Below, piece after piece: positions 62,376 to 64,000 of a stretch of DNA of 64,000 nt. Both the position numbers and the translations under genes were made by a program. The notes below the pieces were generated by a model. It did not search any database. It was not told the DNA's origin and saw only the letters and a program-made list of their open reading frames with translations. The stretch covers positions 930,001 through 994,000 of the forward strand of contig NZ_LT594621.1 of the NCBI RefSeq assembly GCF_900091655.1. Direction: 5' to 3'. How positions within the stretch are numbered: the stretch's first letter is position 1; every line of letters begins with the position of its first letter. The DNA is from Culturomica massiliensis (GTDB taxonomy: Bacteria > Bacteroidota > Bacteroidia > Bacteroidales > Marinifilaceae).

Positions 62376-63764
62376 ATTTTAATACTACTTAGTTCTATTA
62401 AAAGTTTCGGACAATGGGTATGCAGCTCGACTTTCAACAAGTTTCAATACTACTTAGTTCTATTAAAAGCGGATAACCTGGCCTTGTTAGACGAGTTATT
62501 GTAGGTTTCAATACTACTTAGTTCTATTAAAAGTTCGCAATATATAAGGCTAAGGGATGCGGATATAAAGTTTCAATACTACTTAGTTCTATTAAAAGCA
62601 GAAGCAGACAAGGCATTTGCAAGTTTGGTATTTCTGTTTCAATACTACTTAGTTCTATTAAAAGCAGCCATTTCTTTCAAAGCTCCGCCGGCATCCGTAA
62701 GTTTCAATACTACTTAGTTCTATTAAAAGCAGATACCCGGAGAGGAGAGCGTATACGCAGCGGAGTTTCAATACTACTTAGTTCTATTAAAAGATTGGCA
62801 CTTGAACTGAGAAATACCCTTTCAGCATTGTTTCAATACTACTTAGTTCTATTAAAAGTCCCATAATTATTTATCGTTTTTAGGGTTTTTACTTGTTTCA
62901 ATACTACTTAGTTCTATTAAAAGACATACTTACCTCGAAGGATATACAAGATGTCTTTTGTTTCAATACTACTTAGTTCTATTAAAAGCTGATTTCGGTT
63001 CCTTTCGGGACCTCGTGGCTGCCGGTTTCAATACTACTTAGTTCTATTAAAAGTAAAGATGGATTATTGAAGCAGGCTGTTATTTCCCGGTTTCAATACT
63101 ACTTAGTTCTATTAAAAGTTAACTCCGCAGATTTTATAAAGATAAAACAGGACTGTTTCAATACTACTTAGTTCTATTAAAAGGGCTTCTGCTTCTAAAG
63201 TAAGAACCGAGAATAAAAAGTTTCAATACTACTTAGTTCTATTAAAAGAAGTTTGACTGCTTATCAAAATAGGGCCTTTTATTTGTTTCAATACTACTTA
63301 GTTCTATTAAAAGTATCTTCTCTGACCAGATTTGCTATGCAAAAGAAAGGTTTCAATACTACTTAGTTCTATTAAAAGTTCGTAGGGCTAATGCCTTACA
63401 ACGCTGGCTAGAAAGTTTCAATACTACTTAGTTCTATTAAAAGAAAGGCTCGTTTTGTTCCGTTTAAGGAGATAAAGGTGTTTCAATACTACTTAGTTCT
63501 ATTAAAAGGATAAATAAATTTACGAAGTCTTTTAAGATATCGCGTTTCAATACTACTTAGTTCTATTAAAAGGAGAAAGACCCATAGAATTAAAGAGCTT
63601 ACAAATAGTTTCAATACTACTTAGTTCTATTAAAAGTTATGTTTCGGCCTTGCCTTTCAGGGCTTACCAGCGTTTCAATACTACTTAGTTCTATTAAAAG
63701 AATCACGAGAAAATTCTATCTCATCGACCAAATTTGTTTCAATACTACTTAGTTCTATTAAAAG
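62376..63764 (-). CRISPR. CRISPR array, 22 repeats and 21 spacers
   Basis: A 29-base repeat that begins GTTTCAATAC and ends TCTATTAAAAG on the plus strand occurs 22 times, starting at 62376, 62441, 62505, 62570 and so on to 63736. Twenty-one spacers are 35-37 bases, mostly 36. All repeats but the first are identical by eye; the first has two changes in its first five bases (ATTTT). On the minus strand the repeat ends ATTGAAAC, the usual 5' handle of type I/III crRNAs, so transcription is right to left. The changed repeat is then the old, leader-distal end. No cas gene is within the window. Confidence 0.98.
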
Positions 63765-64000
63765 GCATTAAATATCATATCATACAAATTTGATAATCAA
63801 CTATTTATCAATTATATTGCCATTGTTTTTTACGGTTGTTTGCAGTCGACCTGCAATTCTTAGATTTTTCCCGTCCTTCGACGACTATTTACAATCTATT
63901 CATTATCAATACGTCAAAGAACTTTTTATCTAAATCTTCAATAATCTGACCTAAAACAACCGATCTTTTCCCATAGGTCGACATTATATATGGGGATTGC
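63765..64000 (-). other. CRISPR leader and window edge
   Basis: An AT-rich stretch follows the last repeat, fitting a leader for minus-strand transcription. TTGATAA at 63790 and TTATCAA at 63805 form a 7-base inverted repeat 26-47 bases from the newest repeat. A minus-strand frame of about 36 codons from the window edge to a TAA near 63897 (MSTYGKRSVVLGQII at one Met) may be the end of an outside gene, but is too short to call. Confidence 0.5.

Noticed and set aside
63890..64000. Minus-strand partial frame at the right edge as a cas gene end
   Set aside because: About 36 codons, no recognisable Cas C-terminus; too little to assign.

Overview
The window reads as a chromosomal segment of an anaerobic Bacteroidota/Bacteroidales gut-type bacterium. 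The evidence is promoters of the TAnnTTTG type with almost no Shine-Dalgarno sequences, many Bacteroidales-typical families (DUF4294, DUF4105, OprO/P-like porin, SpII lipoproteins), and fermentation genes: pta-ackA, a phosphate butyryltransferase, a PPi-type phosphofructokinase and HydF. An Odoribacteraceae-like butyrate producer is my best guess, but the sequence alone does not prove it.

Layout. 1-1000: 3' end of an IS4-family transposase gene. 1018-4509: an actin-like ATPase whose phosphate-1 motif lies at the C-terminus (apparent circular permutation), then pta-ackA. 4581-12660: a lipoprotein, a porin, PPi-phosphofructokinase and pgi, a BFN-type nuclease, L-serine dehydratase, RNase P RNA and YqgE. 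12700-21170: DUF4294 protein, a P1B metal ATPase with a Fur-family regulator and a palindrome in its promoter, holA, a HAD-IIIA protein that has lost its nucleophile, then bioD/U32/ATP-grasp. 21460-35712: OmpA lipoprotein, a catalytically dead beta-lactamase-fold protein fused to DUF302, ptb, an MFS transporter, DUF418, a decayed DNA alkylation repair gene, a PLPBP-DHOD-transglutaminase-SBF operon, an internally deleted acyltransferase, truA and DUF4105.

35767-42968 is the most accessory part: tRNA-Phe(GAA), a lone AT-rich gene for a 1339-residue protein of unknown function with a possible nuclease-like C-terminus and an operator-like palindrome at its promoter, an orphan TPR histidine kinase, and about 900 bases holding only a gene remnant. 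42969-62267 returns to core genes: S9 peptidase, transketolase, adenylate kinase, PBP1A, a cation/proton antiporter, an outer-membrane operon (patatin-barrel protein, ApbE, barrel protein), a sigma-54 regulator without DNA-binding domain directly before hydF, YitT and TetR. 62376-63764 is a CRISPR array of 22 repeats and 21 spacers, read right to left, with its leader at 63765 onward; any cas genes would lie beyond the right edge.

Functionally, the window joins PPi-linked glycolysis, transketolase, acetate and butyryl-phosphate fermentation steps, envelope biogenesis and mobile or defence material. The strongest candidates for something new are the permuted actin-like ATPase, the 1339-residue gene, and the two proteins that keep a fold while losing catalytic residues.
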